The notes under the pieces are model-generated. The model worked only from the letters and a program-made list of their open reading frames with translations, had not been told where the DNA came from and did no database searches. A program made the translations under genes and the position numbers. From assembly GCA_022494885.1 (NCBI GenBank), contig JAGVSM010003970.1:62001-126000 (forward strand): a stretch of 64,000 nucleotides of DNA, read 5' to 3'. The DNA comes from Micrasema longulum. Taxonomy: Eukaryota; Arthropoda; Insecta; Trichoptera; Brachycentridae. Positions 20,590 to 32,714 of this stretch are shown here, piece after piece (the stretch's first letter is position 1; every line of letters begins with the position of its first letter).

Positions 20590-21050
20590 GTATAAACTGC
20601 AAACAAATGCAGCACTAAGCACCTGTCTTGTGTTCCATTCAACCTAAGTTCCAGAGACTAGATGGTAATTAGTAAACGTGGAGCAGCGTAGAAAGGCGTG
20701 ACATGCAGCTTTTAATTCACAGTAAACTGGCATAAATAGTTAGTCTTTTTTACTCTACTACGTGTTTTGCATGGCAATGTTTACGCGACAACGCTCATTT
20801 TTCAAAACATGATTTCTAAATATTGTTCTACGAAGCATCATCTCATAATTACACCTCAGTGTTTTAGAAAAGGTTTCAATATTTTTGTTTCAAGGTTTTT
20901 TTGATTTTTAAATTCAACAGATATAAGTTGAAATTGATCATGAATGTCAGGTTTAAATAACTTAGATCAATGATGTGTTGATTCGAAATATTTCTGTAGT
21001 GCATATATATTATTTTTTTAAATAATATTTTTTGCTGTATTATTTAAGTT
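20590..21050. other. No recognised features
   Basis: AT-rich unique-looking sequence between the palindromic MITE and a TE-3 fragment. Confidence 0.4.
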
Positions 21051-21054
21051 TAAA

Positions 21055-21240
21055 TCAGGACAACTCATCGAAGAGAACTAGTGACGTCACGCGCAGAGTA
21101 ATTTAAAATCGTAGCGATGGTAATAATAATGAAACGACAAAAAAAATTGACATATTTTTATAGTTTATGAAAAAAAATATATAAAAAGCAACTGAATATC
21201 GTCGTCGTAAAATATTGGTATCAGATTTTAAAAAAAAATT
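21055..21240 (-). repeat. TE-3 fragment
   Basis: Contains GAACTAGTGACGTCACGCGC with a perfect TGACGTCA core, flanked by ACTCATCG and AGAGTAATTTAAAA as in other TE-3 copies. Confidence 0.5.
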
Positions 21241-21420
21241 AACCTGATGTTAATTCATTGTGATAGTAGATCAACGACGGATGTGTGAAAAATGCGACAT
21301 TGACATTGATTTATATTTGATATTGAAAAGGTTTTATATTCCAGGTTTGAATAAAATATATATATATAACTAACCCAAGTATCAAAAGATATACTTTTGT
21401 CCTTTTTGAGTTGTTGATAC

Positions 21421-22093
21421 AATGGTCAATAAGTCATTAAAACTCTTAGGTTTTGCTAGCAGGACATCTAATGACTTTACTAATCACAGTTAAAGCACTA
21501 CTATATTGCTCACTTATCTTGTGATCTGGTCTCCCTTCTATGCAGGCCGAATAAATCATATCGAATCGGTGCAACATCGTCTGCTAAGAAAAGTAGCATG
21601 GATGATAAGCCTCGAGAGAGGAGACTACACTTACGGAGAAATGGAGTCAATGTTCAAAATATCGCGTCCACAAAAACGTAGAAATAACATTGACTCTATA
21701 TTTATGTTTAATTTACTGAATGGCTCAATTGATGTACCATCGTTACTGGAACAACTGGCATTCAATGTTCCTATTCGCCGGTTGCGAAATAATAATGTGC
21801 TGTTCTTTGATCAGCACAGCACAAACTATGGCTAGCATGCACCAATGTCCCGATTGTGTCGCATTGTAAATTCGAGACGAAATCTGGACTTTTTGGTGCA
21901 AGTCTTTCTAGATTTAAACAATCACAAAGATAGACCAGATCTTTTCTTGATGTAGTAATTATTATATTTTTTTGTCATAGCTTTAATTTTCTTTATTTGT
22001 ATTTTATTCAATCGTGCATGTATTCAATTCAAGATTTGTGTTTACCATTTTTTTAATGGACTAATTCCGATAGTTAATAAATAAATAAATACG
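21421..22093 (+). pseudogene. LINE-D reverse transcriptase C-terminus and 3' end
   Basis: The plus strand reads NKSLKLLGFASRTSNDFTN, then after a stop and small deletion VIWSPFYAGRINHIESVQHR, GDYTYGEMESMFKI, and RRLRNNNVLFFDQHSTNYG, ending with MSRLCRIVNSRRNLDF. This order (SLGFI-R, WSP, IE-VQ-RFL, RR--N) is the R1/Jockey-type tail. A hairpin CCATTTTTTTAATGG (22045-22059) precedes an AATAAATAAATAAAT tail ending near 22093. A relative lies on the minus strand at 57964-58221. Confidence 0.8.
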
Positions 22094-22094
22094 T

Positions 22095-22850
22095 TGTGAC
22101 ATAAAGTTTTAAAAAAATAATTAACTGCTCTTATGTAAAGTAAAAAAAGATCATGACGATTGTACATAAACTTTTCAGAATATCAAAAATGACAGTTGGA
22201 ATATTTTCCCGCTTCCGATCAATGACAAGGATTGTCTATGGTGTATTTTCTATGCATTTAAGAAAACGACATTTTCCGAACGCACTAAAGGCACCGATAA
22301 AAAACGAAACTATTTTTCGGTAATGGGTATTGTAACAATTCGTCGGTACTCACAATTTTCAGTACGGCCATTGTGTTCGAGTGGTTTCTTGAGACTGAAT
22401 TTTTTGACAAAGCGTGCGATCTTTTATATGGAAAGCGTGATATATTGGAGTTACTAAAACGTTCAGCAGGCGGGAATTCACCTTAAAAGTTTTTTGTAAA
22501 TATCAATCTATTGACAAGAGTAGGAACAAGGTAGGAACACACGTCTGGCAAATAAAAGGCTGGGCCATGTTTCTTCAATTAGTGTTTATGAAAAATGTAT
22601 ATTGTTTTAGAAGCACGGTCTATTAAAATCGACTGCATTAAATTCTGACGACTGTTCACATAAAAAAATTATACAAGTGTATATTTTTATTTAAAAAAAT
22701 CCTTTTCTTTTAACTAAACTTTAAATCATATTATAGATACTCAAACCTACATACCTCCTAGAAAAATTTAAAACTTATCATTCATGATTTACATCTTCAT
22801 TTTTAATCTCAAAGAACCCGATTAAATCCCATCTACAATAAGAAAGTTCA
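22095..22850. other. No recognised features
   Basis: AT-rich sequence without recognisable coding or repeat motifs. Confidence 0.4.
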
Positions 22851-22859
22851 GAGTTTTTT

Positions 22860-23110
22860 GTATCATTTTTTGTTAATAGACTATCAAACAAATCCAATTA
22901 AAAAATATATATTTTGAAGTATTGTATTATAAGCGCTTTGTTTTTTTTTTAATTTTGCAATTTTGAATGACTCCGCCCATGACGTCACAAGTTCTCGTCG
23001 GTGAGTTCTGTTGGCTGATTGGCGAGTCAGTGAAATCGAATTGAATTCTGCCATAACAGCTAGGTGCAGAGATAATGTAACTAGATGCTGCCATATAAAT
23101 TTTTTTATCT
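22860..23110 (+). mobile_element. TE-3 copy
   Basis: Has GTTAATAGACTATCAAACAA, CATGACGTCACAAGTTCTCG and GTGAGTTCTGTTGG. The CRE palindrome is intact. Confidence 0.6.
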
Positions 23111-23149
23111 GAAATTTTAATAAACCCTTACTGATTACATACATTTAAC

Positions 23150-23375
23150 AAAATATTATTTTTTTTAATTCATATTCTTCGGTTAATGATAATATTTTTA
23201 GCTGTAGTAAGTCTTTTGTTTAGTTTTGTCTGGTAGTTTATTGTATAATTTCATTCCCTGGTTTATTAGTCTCGACTGTCCTCGTCTCGTTTTAGAAAAT
23301 TGTATATGATATTGTTCTGATATTCTCGTATTGTATCCAAGTTTTAATTCTTCGTCTATACAGCAGCATCTAGCT
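23150..23375 (-). pseudogene. LINE-C tail fragment
   Basis: The minus strand reads EQYHIQFSKTRRGQSRLINQ followed by GMKLYNKLPDKTKQK, almost identical to a peptide encoded at about 33820-33930 on the plus strand (KYHTQPSKTRQGHSRLIN). The YNKLPD motif is a common LINE C-terminal signature. Confidence 0.75.
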
Positions 23376-23409
23376 ATTGGGGTTATTAAAACGCACGTGT
23401 AAGATCACG

Positions 23410-23885
23410 TGAACTTTGAGATTCCGTAAAAATATTGCCAATATAAAAATAAATACAATTTGTATATTTTATCCAATTTTTACTTATCGTTCCGAGAGCA
23501 CGTATCGAGATGTCGATAGAGCTAACGTCGTAACACCTCGGTTAATACGGAAAGTTGAAAAGTTAACCATACCGTCTTGGGAATTGTCAAGGTCATATAA
23601 AAATCATTTTCAAGCGACCATTTTTTTATTTAATTGTGATTTATTAAAAATTTAAAGCTTTTTTAAGTGGCCACTTTTTATCACTGAAGCTTATTTAAAA
23701 TACAAAGGAGTATTTTAAATACTTTTAATTCTTTAAAATTAACATTGAACGCGGAGAAAAGTTTCAACGTGACTTATTGGCTAAATTCGATCATTTGACA
23801 TCTGAAATGACGTAATAAATACACGTATCAACTTGTCGTTAGATCGAAATTCGCCATATAAAGGAAGGTGCAAATAGTTCAAAAT
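23410..23885 (-). mobile_element. Diverged TE-2 relative
   Basis: Collinear with the minus-oriented TE-2 at 17560-17900 but strongly diverged: CATTTTTTTATTTAATTGTG, TTTAAGTGGCCACTTTTTAT, ACGCGGAGAAAAG and TTGGCTAAATTCGATCAT. Probably an older insertion. Confidence 0.5.
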
Positions 23886-24104
23886 TTAAATATACCGTTT
23901 CGGTATGTACCGGTTTTTTAAATATTTTTTATTAATATTTACATTTTTATTATTTTTTAAAACCTTTTTTTTTACAGGACTCACTAAGCCAATTAATATG
24001 GCTTGTCAGTAAAGATCCTTTACATTAAAACATATGATAACACTACATAGTTGTATAATAATAATTACTACTAACTTAAATATAAGAAGCGAAAAAAAAA
24101 GTAC

Positions 24105-24485
24105 ATATATTTTTTATTAATATCCCTACAGAGATGAGGTAGAATTAAAAATACTTAACTTCAATATCAATACATAGATGGCGCTCCAACACGCTAGTGA
24201 ATGGTTTCTCATTTAATAAGATATATACAAAAATCAAAATGTTACCTGTGTCGATATTCGCTAATAAGCGGAATGGGGAATGTTGTAAAACGTAAAGTGG
24301 CCACTTAACCCAGCCAATGACAGGTCATAAGCCCTGTAAACGCTCGAATATCCATAATCCTGAATTTGAAAAATTCTACCTCATCTCTGTAGGGATATTA
24401 ATAAAAAATATATACCTACTCCCCCTCGGGAGAAATCCAGATTTGTGTATGTACAAAAATACACATACCAAAAAATAATGTTGTG
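24105..24485. mobile_element. TE-1 subfamily copy with perfect 43-bp inverted arms
   Basis: Arms at 24105-24147 and 24371-24413 are exact inverted copies, containing AATATCCCTACAGAGATGAG. Between them lies GTGGCCACTTAACCCAGCC and GACAGGTCATAAGCCCTG, the TE-1 core in reverse. An extra module (CTCCCCCTCGGGAG to CACATACCAAAAAATAATG) extends to about 24485 and recurs after the copy at 57360. Perfect arms suggest a young insertion. Confidence 0.8.
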
Positions 24486-24662
24486 TAAAGTACATATAAT
24501 TTATGTTTTCAGATAATAGTTAGAAAAGTGTAAAAAAAGGGCAAAAAATAAGTAAATGATATCGCAATTATAAGATAAAAAATAAATACAAAACCGGAGT
24601 ACCAAAATTTAAAACAAAAGTGTGTACACATTCAATAGGCACAAAGCATTTTATTAAAAACA

Positions 24663-24900
24663 TTGTTTCTAAACATATCTATATCTATTTCCATTTCCAT
24701 ATCCATTTCTATATCTATATCTATCTATATATCTAAATCTATATCTATATCCATATATATATATATATACCCGTACATGCACACATACATATCCATACAT
24801 ACATATATACACATACACATACACATACATACATATAAACATATATATACACACATTATTATTCTGTTTTATATATATATATATGTTTATATATATTACA
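24663..24900. repeat. Microsatellite cluster (TATC/ATAC/TA)
   Basis: Runs of ATATCT, ATATCC, ACATAC and TA dinucleotides. The 92- and 61-residue frames across it are translations of simple repeats, not genes. Confidence 0.9.
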
Positions 24901-24914
24901 AATATTCTATTTTA

Positions 24915-25154
24915 TTAATATATAAACTCCTGATCGAATAGCCAGTCTATTATTTTGCCCTTGTCACTTTTGGTAGAGCCATTTCTATGATTATTTGGTA
25001 ACGAATTAAACATTACTGGAACCACATATTTTAGAGTTCTTTTCTCATATTTGTTGCTTGTCTTTGGAATCACCAAACCTTCATTTTGTGTGAATCTTGT
25101 GTAACAACTATGTCCCAATGAAGTAGCGTTTGTAATTGCGGCCCAGTTATACAA
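24915..25154 (-). pseudogene. LINE-F C-terminal fragment
   Basis: 79-residue frame with YTRFTQNEGLVIPKTSNKYE, then LKYVVPVMFNSLPNN. The region parallels LARFSSVDGLVVPKLKNKYG, DYIVPKTLNMLPLN at 52962-53246. The FNSLP-type ending is a LINE ORF2 C-terminal signature. 5'-truncated. Confidence 0.75.
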
Positions 25155-25159
25155 AAAAA

Positions 25160-25890
25160 AAGGGTAATTAAAAGTTTATAATTCTTACGATTTCGTCAAA
25201 ATAGTCGAAATATCATATCCAACTAGTAATTTTACCATTTTCACAAATATGAAACAATTACCTACCATATTTTGAGGACAATAATCGAACCATACGACGC
25301 ACCCAAAAATTTATCGGTCAATTTTTAGAAGAAAAAAATGTTTTGGAAGATAAGATGAATTGGATCATAAGACGCATTCGAAATTTCGGGTGAATTTACA
25401 GAGTAAAAAAAAGAAAATACCGTAACTTATAACTCTTTTTGACTTCCACCTTTTAGTGCAACGTACCCTAAATGACTTTATCTTACACAATGTTGATTTT
25501 TCGTTTGATTACTTAAAATGAAAAAGATATACGACACAACCCAGATTGAAAAACAAGCCATTTGATAGTGTCGGTAACGCACAAATGAATAATTCAAACA
25601 TGAATAAATCACGTATTTCCCCTCATAATTTTATCAGTACGGGGTTCACATGATTTTATTCGGTTAGTCACCAAAATTGAAGATGTTCCATTTTTTTAAT
25701 TAAATAAAAATAATCGATTGTTTTTTTAAGATATTTTCATCGACATCAAAATGTCATGTCAAATAAATTCAGCGTGTACCTTTATATAAATACCAACATG
25801 TATTTTCATGAGACAAAAATTATGTAATGTACTGGTATATGAAAATATCATGAACCCCTATGTTGAAAATCCTATGTATTGAAGTGTTAA
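25160..25890. other. No recognised features
   Basis: AT-rich sequence with no gene or repeat that I recognise. Confidence 0.4.
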
Positions 25891-25894
25891 TATA

Positions 25895-26200
25895 TAAGTT
25901 CTGTCCGTTTTATTCCAAATTTAAAAATTAGCTCAAAAAATAAAACAGAATGATAAAAGTTATACGTCATTCGAAATAAAAATTTCTGCTCTATAAGTTG
26001 CTGTGTGTGCTTTTACGTTACATATACTATTTTATTTGATTACAAGCCTTCAAAATGGAATGTCGATCAGACGAAAGTGATCATTTTCGAGATCCTCTTC
26101 TGTTCGTGTTCAATCGGGGGGTGAAGCTGCCAAAGCTGCTCGCGATATTTGCGCAGTGTACCGTGAAGATGCTATGAATTATCGACGTATTTGTTGTAAA
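25895..26200 (+). pseudogene. Mariner transposase, 5' region and N-terminus
   Basis: ATG at 26055 begins MECRSDESDHFRDPLLFVFN; after a one-base frame change the sequence reads EAAKAARDICAVYREDAMNY. This is the first helix-turn-helix of mariner transposases, which usually runs HFREILLFEF-RG--AAEAAR-ICAVYG. Only about 45 codons remain. The upstream 150 bases recur around 33065-33133, 34812-34860 and 35400-35440 as parts of a second, broken-up copy. The catalytic domain is absent. Confidence 0.75.
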
Positions 26201-26244
26201 AAAATGAAGGAGAATACATTATTTACTAATTTGTTGGTGTTAAC

Positions 26245-26410
26245 ATGAATCGGGTTGTAGTTTCGTGGCTAGTGTCTCGGACTCACGGCCCAAAGGTCCG
26301 TGGTTCGAATCCCACTCTACCCCAACTTGATTCCCATTTTCTAGTAGTGAGTTATTTACAACTCGTTAAAATGGCTCTCAAAATCAAATATTTGGGTAAA
26401 TCATAAGAAC
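26245..26410 (+). mobile_element. SINE-1 copy, tRNA-derived
   Basis: Internal polymerase III promoter elements are visible: A box TGGCTAGTGTCTCGG (from 26266) and B box GGTTCGAATCC (26302-26312). The tRNA-like head is followed by ACTCTACC and the family tail GAGTTATTTACAACTCGTT, ending ATCATAAGAAC. It lies just 3' of the mariner remnant. Not a functional tRNA, since the acceptor stem does not pair. Confidence 0.85.
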
Positions 26411-26414
26411 GTAA

Positions 26415-26970
26415 ATATTTATTTTTACTAAAAAAAAAAACTTAAGTTCTGTCTCTTTTTAAAAAAAACGCAACGAATTAGTCAATAATGTTATCTCTTT
26501 ATTGGATTTTTCCTGTATTCCCTTTATTGAACGCAAACAGAAGGGGTGTGGGAAATGCTCCATTTCGTCTACAAAGTCTTTCATCATCTTTTCCGTATTT
26601 AATGTTTCATTTTAAAAGCTTGCAGTCAAATAAAATCTGTACCTCAGAGAATTAAACATGAAAATCCACCATTTGCCGTGTTTAAGTCAAAAATGCAGAA
26701 AATATCGCAATAAGCTATTTTATACGTGAATAAAACACCAAAGCTCACTTTCGTCATAAAAATGTATTTTTAAGCCGAAATAAAAATCTAAAGTCCACTT
26801 TGTTTTAATGCAAAAAAGTGGCAATAGACAGACATGGAACTTCAATGTGGAACATAAAAAAATATACATATATATACATTGATAGTTCTTTGTAGATGGA
26901 AATTATACCATTTGGTTAAAAAGTTTTGATGTTTAGGAAATTGTGGAAAATTTGAAAAATCAGACGGTAA
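26415..26970. other. No recognised features
   Basis: AT-rich; begins with a TTAAGTTCTGTC segment similar to that near 25895, possibly the far flank of the mariner insertion. Confidence 0.35.
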
Positions 26971-26974
26971 ACTA

Positions 26975-27347
26975 TGGTAGTATTCTGAATCTTATCTTAT
27001 TCTTATTCTGAAGAGAGTTATTAATTAGCGGATTTTTATTTTTTATTGCGACCACATTTTTCTTTATTTAATGATCACACTGAATGATTAAACGTCAATC
27101 TATGCATGAAACTGTTTTAAAAAACGAATACGGTTTGGTCAATTCAACCTAATTAAGTACTTTGGGCTTAGGGTCCTAAATGTTCTAAATGAAAACCATT
27201 ATGTTTGATTCCATGTGCTCATATTTATTTGACGATTAGTCATTAGTGTGGCCAGATATGAAGAAAAGTATAAACGCATGCAAAAAATAAAAAATCCTCA
27301 AATTAATCACTGTTTAAGGATTGATAAGATTCAAAATAGCAACCCTG
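26975..27347 (+). mobile_element. TE-5 copy, complete
   Basis: Left end GGTAGTATTCTGAATCTTAT; right end, reverse complemented, CAGGGTTGCTATTTTGAATC. Interior blocks GCGGATTTTTATTTTT, ACGGTTTGGTCAATTCAACC and TTAGTGTGGCCAGATATGAA recur at 44041-44415 and in the split copy around 50553-51527. Non-coding. It touches the TE-2 that follows, sharing the CTG at 27345-27347. Confidence 0.7.
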
Positions 27348-28409
27348 TGCCTCGATTATGAACGCTATCTTCATCTGTATATATCGAGACGGTATACTTA
27401 ACTTCTGCAATATCTGTATCTTACCTCGGTATGTTCTACCTACTTGTCATACCGACATCATATTATGATCGAAACAAACCAATGGAATGACCGCAAACAA
27501 TTAGTCCGCGTTCCTTACGTCATTAACATTTAAAATAGTTCTCATTTATATTTTAAATAGGGTTCTGTAATAAAAAGAGCTCACTTCAAAGCGATTATAA
27601 CCTTCAATAAATCTCAATTCAAGCAAAAAATGCTCCCTTGAACATGAATTTTGCATGACTTTTGAAAATCACCTAGACGGAACGCTTAACGATCGTCTGT
27701 ATGTATCTACCGATCGACTACAAAGTCGGCTCTTTTAACGTCTCGATGCATACACTCGGAAAGATAGTAAAAAATATGGAAAAATATCATATCTAAATTC
27801 TTTTTTTAGAGTGGTAACTTTCTAACGCCTAGATACTCTTATTTGTTAATAGGACAGAATCTAGAGACATTATTTTCACATCTAGGCGTTCGTTTTATTA
27901 AAGTGACAGTTATGTCGGAATTTAATTCGACTTCAAAACTGACTTATTTCTCTCTCATATTTTTAATAGGCTTTTAAGAAAAAAAGTGCCAACCTAAAAC
28001 GATTAAAAATTTTAATAAATCATAATTAAAGGAAAAATTGCTAAGTGGAACAAAATTTTTGACTCTTTTAATGCGTAGATAAACGTATCGAGGGGTTTTA
28101 GACCCGTCGGTATAAAACGATGCACTTACATCAAAACTTGATGGTGGGTATCGGTACTATACCTTTGTAGTCGGTCGGGAGACTTTTATCTTCAACTATG
28201 ACGTCATACTGAAGCTACGTCATTTTAGAGCGTAGATATGTGTACCGTGAGGTACGCTTTCCCTTGATTAATATCGATGTACGTACCCAAAACTTGACGG
28301 GGGGGGGTCGGTAGTATATCATGATAATCGCTAGAGGGAATTTATCTTCAACTATACCGTTAAGGTGAAGGTATGACGTATTTATCTTCCCATCATAATC
28401 GAGGCCCTG
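27345..28409 (+). mobile_element. TE-2, complete, forward orientation, 1065 bp
   Basis: Starts CTGTGCCTCGATTATGAACG and ends CATAATCGAGGCCCTG, so the ends are inverted repeats of about 17 bases starting CWGKG. No open frame of note. A run of nine G occurs near 28301. The opposite-oriented copy at 16972-18020 aligns throughout. Confidence 0.8.
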
Positions 28410-28436
28410 AGCTACTATTTTAAACGCTCACGCGTC

Positions 28437-28555
28437 CGGTATTCTGAACACAAATGCACGTGTAGAAAACGTATTTTTAACGCGTATTTACGTGCTAAAC
28501 ACACGCTAACAGAGCAATCTCTTCGCGCAAAATTCCGTTCAGAATACCAGCCCTA
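28437..28555. mobile_element. Short foldback with GGTATTCTGAAC ends
   Basis: Left CCGGTATTCTGAACACAAAT and right, reverse complemented, GGCTGGTATTCTGAACGGAA. The termini resemble TE-5 but the inside (GCACGTG, ACGCGTATTTACGTGC) is different and self-complementary. Confidence 0.6.
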
Positions 28556-28559
28556 GAGT

Positions 28560-29080
28560 TGAAGGAGAGAAACAAGGGATATAAAAACAGGGAAGAAAAA
28601 GAGAATAAAAAAGTAGTAAACGGAATAAAATGAAAAAATAATTAAAAGTAAGAAAACTAATAACTGTTTCGCTAGTGTAAGGTAAGGTCATCATGTTCAT
28701 GATTATGCAAGAGATAAGACAGGCTTCTTTTTTCGACATTTATGCAGATAGATTTTCCATTATGACAAAGATAAATATGCGTTAGGCACCAACAAGTCTC
28801 ACCAAATTTTCTCTCATTACATGATCATGATTTAAGTTGTAGCGAGGTACACAGGTATGCCCAGGTGGTAACTTTTCACGATTTGAATTAAGTAACAAAA
28901 TTACCTAACATGCATTTGACAGCCATTTGTTTTGACAATGTTATAAAACTCACACGAGATGCCATGAAAATGTGAACTTTCTTCACCAAAGGTCATTTGA
29001 TTTGATATGTTAAAACTTGTTTGTCAACTAAATTCATTTAGAATTTAAGTGGCACCATTAAGTCTACAAAGTAGTGGTAT
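28560..29080. other. No recognised features
   Basis: AT-rich sequence without recognisable motifs. Confidence 0.4.
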
Positions 29081-29084
29081 CCTC

Positions 29085-29215
29085 GTAGGTATAATTACTA
29101 CAAATGGAGAAGTTCAGGGCTACGGGAAATCGGATATACAAAAAAGTTTTCTCACACGCAGTAAAAATTAGAGCATTTTGTACCGTAAAGTTTTTTGAAA
29201 ATGTATGAATTTTTT
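29085..29215. repeat. TE-3 end fragment
   Basis: GGAGAAGTTCAGGGCTACGG then GCAGTAAAAATTAGAGCATT and TTTTTTGAAAATGTATGAA, parallel to the left end of the TE-3 at 33134. Confidence 0.55.
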
Positions 29216-29424
29216 TTTTTTTTATACTTTTACATTGTTTGTATTCTTTTTTTATACCTAAAAATGTTCCCCACTGGAGTGGGGTGTCCCGCGCCGAGAG
29301 AAACATTTTACAAAATGTGAAACATGCCTAAGATCAGCTATTTAACAAAGTTAACATAATAATAACAATAAAAATACGTAATTACAAGAAGAATAGGGTT
29401 AAGTTGGGCTGCTTTCGGCAAGCT

Positions 29425-29655
29425 AAAGTATCAACAATATTTTGAGTTTGTCCAAATTTTTGTAGATATAGACTGGATTCAATTCCCTGGGGAGCTGTTA
29501 ACATTAACATATTGCAACAGAGATGAAGAACATTTTAGAGAAGGTAATATAGAAATCTAGGCCAAACCAGCCAATGACAGGTCATAAGCCATGTAGATGC
29601 CTAGACTTCTATATTACCTTCTCTAAAATGCTCGTCATATCTGTTGTATATCTAA
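29425..29655. mobile_element. TE-1 copy in foldback arrangement
   Basis: Left module CAACAATATTTTGAGTTTGT and CCCTGGGGAGCTG, then arms at about 29514-29562 and 29600-29648 that are inverted copies (AGAACATTTTAGAGAAGGTA with its complement) around CCAATGACAGGTCATAAGCC. Confidence 0.75.
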
Positions 29656-29685
29656 AGAATATTTTTTAAAGAAACGCGTCCTAGC

Positions 29686-30189
29686 ATGCTCAAACAAAAG
29701 ACAAGTCTACATATAAATCATGTAGGTATATGGCCGGTGACGAAATACGGACTAAAAACCATGTCTGTGACAGAGAAAAGTATTCAGAAACTTAAATACA
29801 CGCAACGATCCATGAAAAGACAGATGCTCAATGTATGCCTAAGAGACATAATCAGAAATGAAGATTTAGGGCGCCGAACCGGAGTTTTAGATAACATGGA
29901 TCGTGTAGCAAAACTAAAGCAGTGTGCATGACACTTGGCGGGGCGAAATGATGGCAGGTGGACACCCAGAATAATTAAGTGGAGACCATGGGCAAACAAA
30001 GGATGTGTTGGAAGGCCACAGACAAGATGGGTCGATGACATTGCCTATATAGCCGGTAAAACATGGATGATGAGAGCGGGTGATAGGAAGGAATGGAGAC
30101 GTTTGGAAGAGGCCTTTATCCAGCAGTGGAGAACAATGTTGAACAAGGCTGAGAACAAGGCTGAAGAAGAAGAAGAAGTAGAAGAGTGA
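29686..30189 (+). pseudogene. RTE-like LINE C-terminus broken by one TGA
   Basis: One continuous plus-strand frame of 168 codons has a single stop, TGA at 29929-29931. It reads YGLKTMSVTEKSIQKLKYTQ, RSMKRQMLNVCLRDIIRNED, RRTGVLDNMDRVAKLKQ, then after the stop HLAGRNDGRWTPRIIKW, GRPQTRWVDDIAYIAG and WRRLEEAFIQQW. These are the standard C-terminal landmarks of RTE-clade endonuclease-reverse transcriptases. The stop falls at a position where the family usually has Trp (W-WHLAG), so TGG to TGA is the likely lesion. The frame runs into a GAAGAAGAAG tail. The 5' part with the catalytic domain is absent. Confidence 0.85.
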
Positions 30190-30369
30190 TTTGTTTGTCA
30201 GTTCGGAAATATACTTTGAACGTGACGCACGTTGGTTTAAAATGTTTTATTTTATATATAAGGCGAAATGTAGGACTATGTAGGTACATAAAATACCTTG
30301 CGGAGGTAGCCCCTTGGTTTGTGTTTTGTGCCTTAATCACTGCAATTTTAGACAAATTAAATTTATTTA

Positions 30370-30660
30370 TCGTAGAACTCTAATTATCCGAACTCTGACT
30401 GTCTGGATCGCTTTCAGAATTTCTGAAAAAAAAATAATACGGAAACGAACTGCGATACGCAAAATAATGATTATGTCTACGCGCGCCATTGTGCTTCCCT
30501 CCGCGAATTGTCCTTCCTTTCCTCCACTCTTCGTTTGACCTGCTACTTGAGTACTAATTTCAATTCTATTTTAATAGACTTTTTTTCGGAAAAAATCCAA
30601 TCATCCGATTTTTTATTATACGACTGATGTCCAGTCCCAATTGATTCGGAAATTTACAGT
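30370..30660. mobile_element. Possible pogo/Tigger-type MITE
   Basis: AATTATCCGAACTCTGACTG on the left and, on the right, ATTCGGAAATTTACAGTG, similar in content to 19219-19454. Borders uncertain. Confidence 0.25.
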
Positions 30661-30664
30661 GGTA

Positions 30665-31075
30665 CTGTATTTGCTTTTACGCATCCGTAAAATGTATTAA
30701 AAACACAATATTTATAAATTCTTTGTCGTAAATAAATAATCTCACTTCAATTTCCGAAATCCGCTAATTGCGTCTGAGGAAATATGTAAGTATATTTTTA
30801 ATCATCAATATAATATTGCATAAGCCGTCATTACTTATACCAACTTAATTCTTTAAGACTGTGAGAATTATTTCTGTTTTATGATTAGTGGTTGACAAAA
30901 ATGCACGCACGTTTAATTACTGTTTGACTTTAAAGACAGGTGAACTTGGATTATTATTAACTGAGGATTTTCACCAATGCATATAATTCGTGCTGCGTAA
31001 ATCGGGATAAGTCAAAAAAACTTTAAAGTACTTTTTTAACATAATTAAAATTCAAATGAAAACATTTTGTTTTTA
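30665..31075. other. No recognised features
   Basis: AT-rich sequence without recognisable motifs. Confidence 0.4.
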
Positions 31076-31077
31076 AC

Positions 31078-32019
<942 letters not shown>

Positions 32020-32275
32020 TAGAGCCAAAGATTGTGAGAGACTAAAAGCTAGTTTTTTTAACGCGTCATATGTGTCAGGCAAACTATTCCATATTTCAAA
32101 TATTATTGATTCTGCTTTGGACAGTTGTTTTATAGCTGTCCATTTGTGCTGAGAAATTAAATTAGATTTCTGTCTTTTGAATGTGGTCATTTGCGGACGG
32201 GCTAAAGAGTGATAGAGAGTATGCCGTACGAGTCGAAGTTTGTTCGGCGGGTCTATCTACTCGTAAGTTAAAAGG
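32020..32275 (-). pseudogene. LINE C-terminal fragment
   Basis: The minus strand reads LRLVRHTLYHSLARPQMTTF, KRQKSNLISQHKWTAIKQLS and FEIWNSLPDTYDALKKLAF. The IWNSLP motif and basic spacing are typical of CR1/Jockey C-termini. It ends at the right terminus of the mariner element. Confidence 0.7.
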
Positions 32276-32492
32276 TTGCTTGAGATAAGATGAAATTGGA
32301 GTCTATGTCCGAAGAGGGCGAAGAGCCGCAAACGTCTAGGCAAAGGGCCGCATGCAGCTCGCGAGCCGCTCCTGCCGACCTCTGCCCTATACCTATGTGG
32401 GTACATTTCCTTATTTTTACTTATTATAGTTTCTTTTAGTTTTTCTTAAGTTATTCTTACTTTTGACTTAATGTACATACTTGTATTACACT

Positions 32493-32710
32493 GTTGCACT
32501 TAAGTGCAACATGTATTACTAATAAAAAAATATATTGTTAATGTAGATTAAATGCAAATAATTAATGTAATTTATAAGAACCTGCTGACGAGTTGTATGT
32601 ATGCAACTCAGCAGGACTTTAATTTAAGAATATTTTGTAAATATTTTTGAAAAATATTTTTTTTTAAATTAATGTAAAGGTAGGGTGTATAAATAAATAA
32701 GTATTTAAAT
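32493..32710 (+). repeat. LINE 3' end with two hairpins
   Basis: A perfect palindrome GTTGCACTTAAGTGCAAC (32493-32510) and a stem-loop CCTGCTGACGAGTTG/CAACTCAGCAGG (32581-32615) precede an AATAAATAA tail near 32690-32700. No coding part of this element is recognisable upstream. Confidence 0.45.
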
Positions 32711-32714
32711 ATAA

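Noticed and set aside
24663..24941. Ile/Ser/Tyr-rich 92-residue frame
   Set aside because: Translation of a TATC/ATAC microsatellite.
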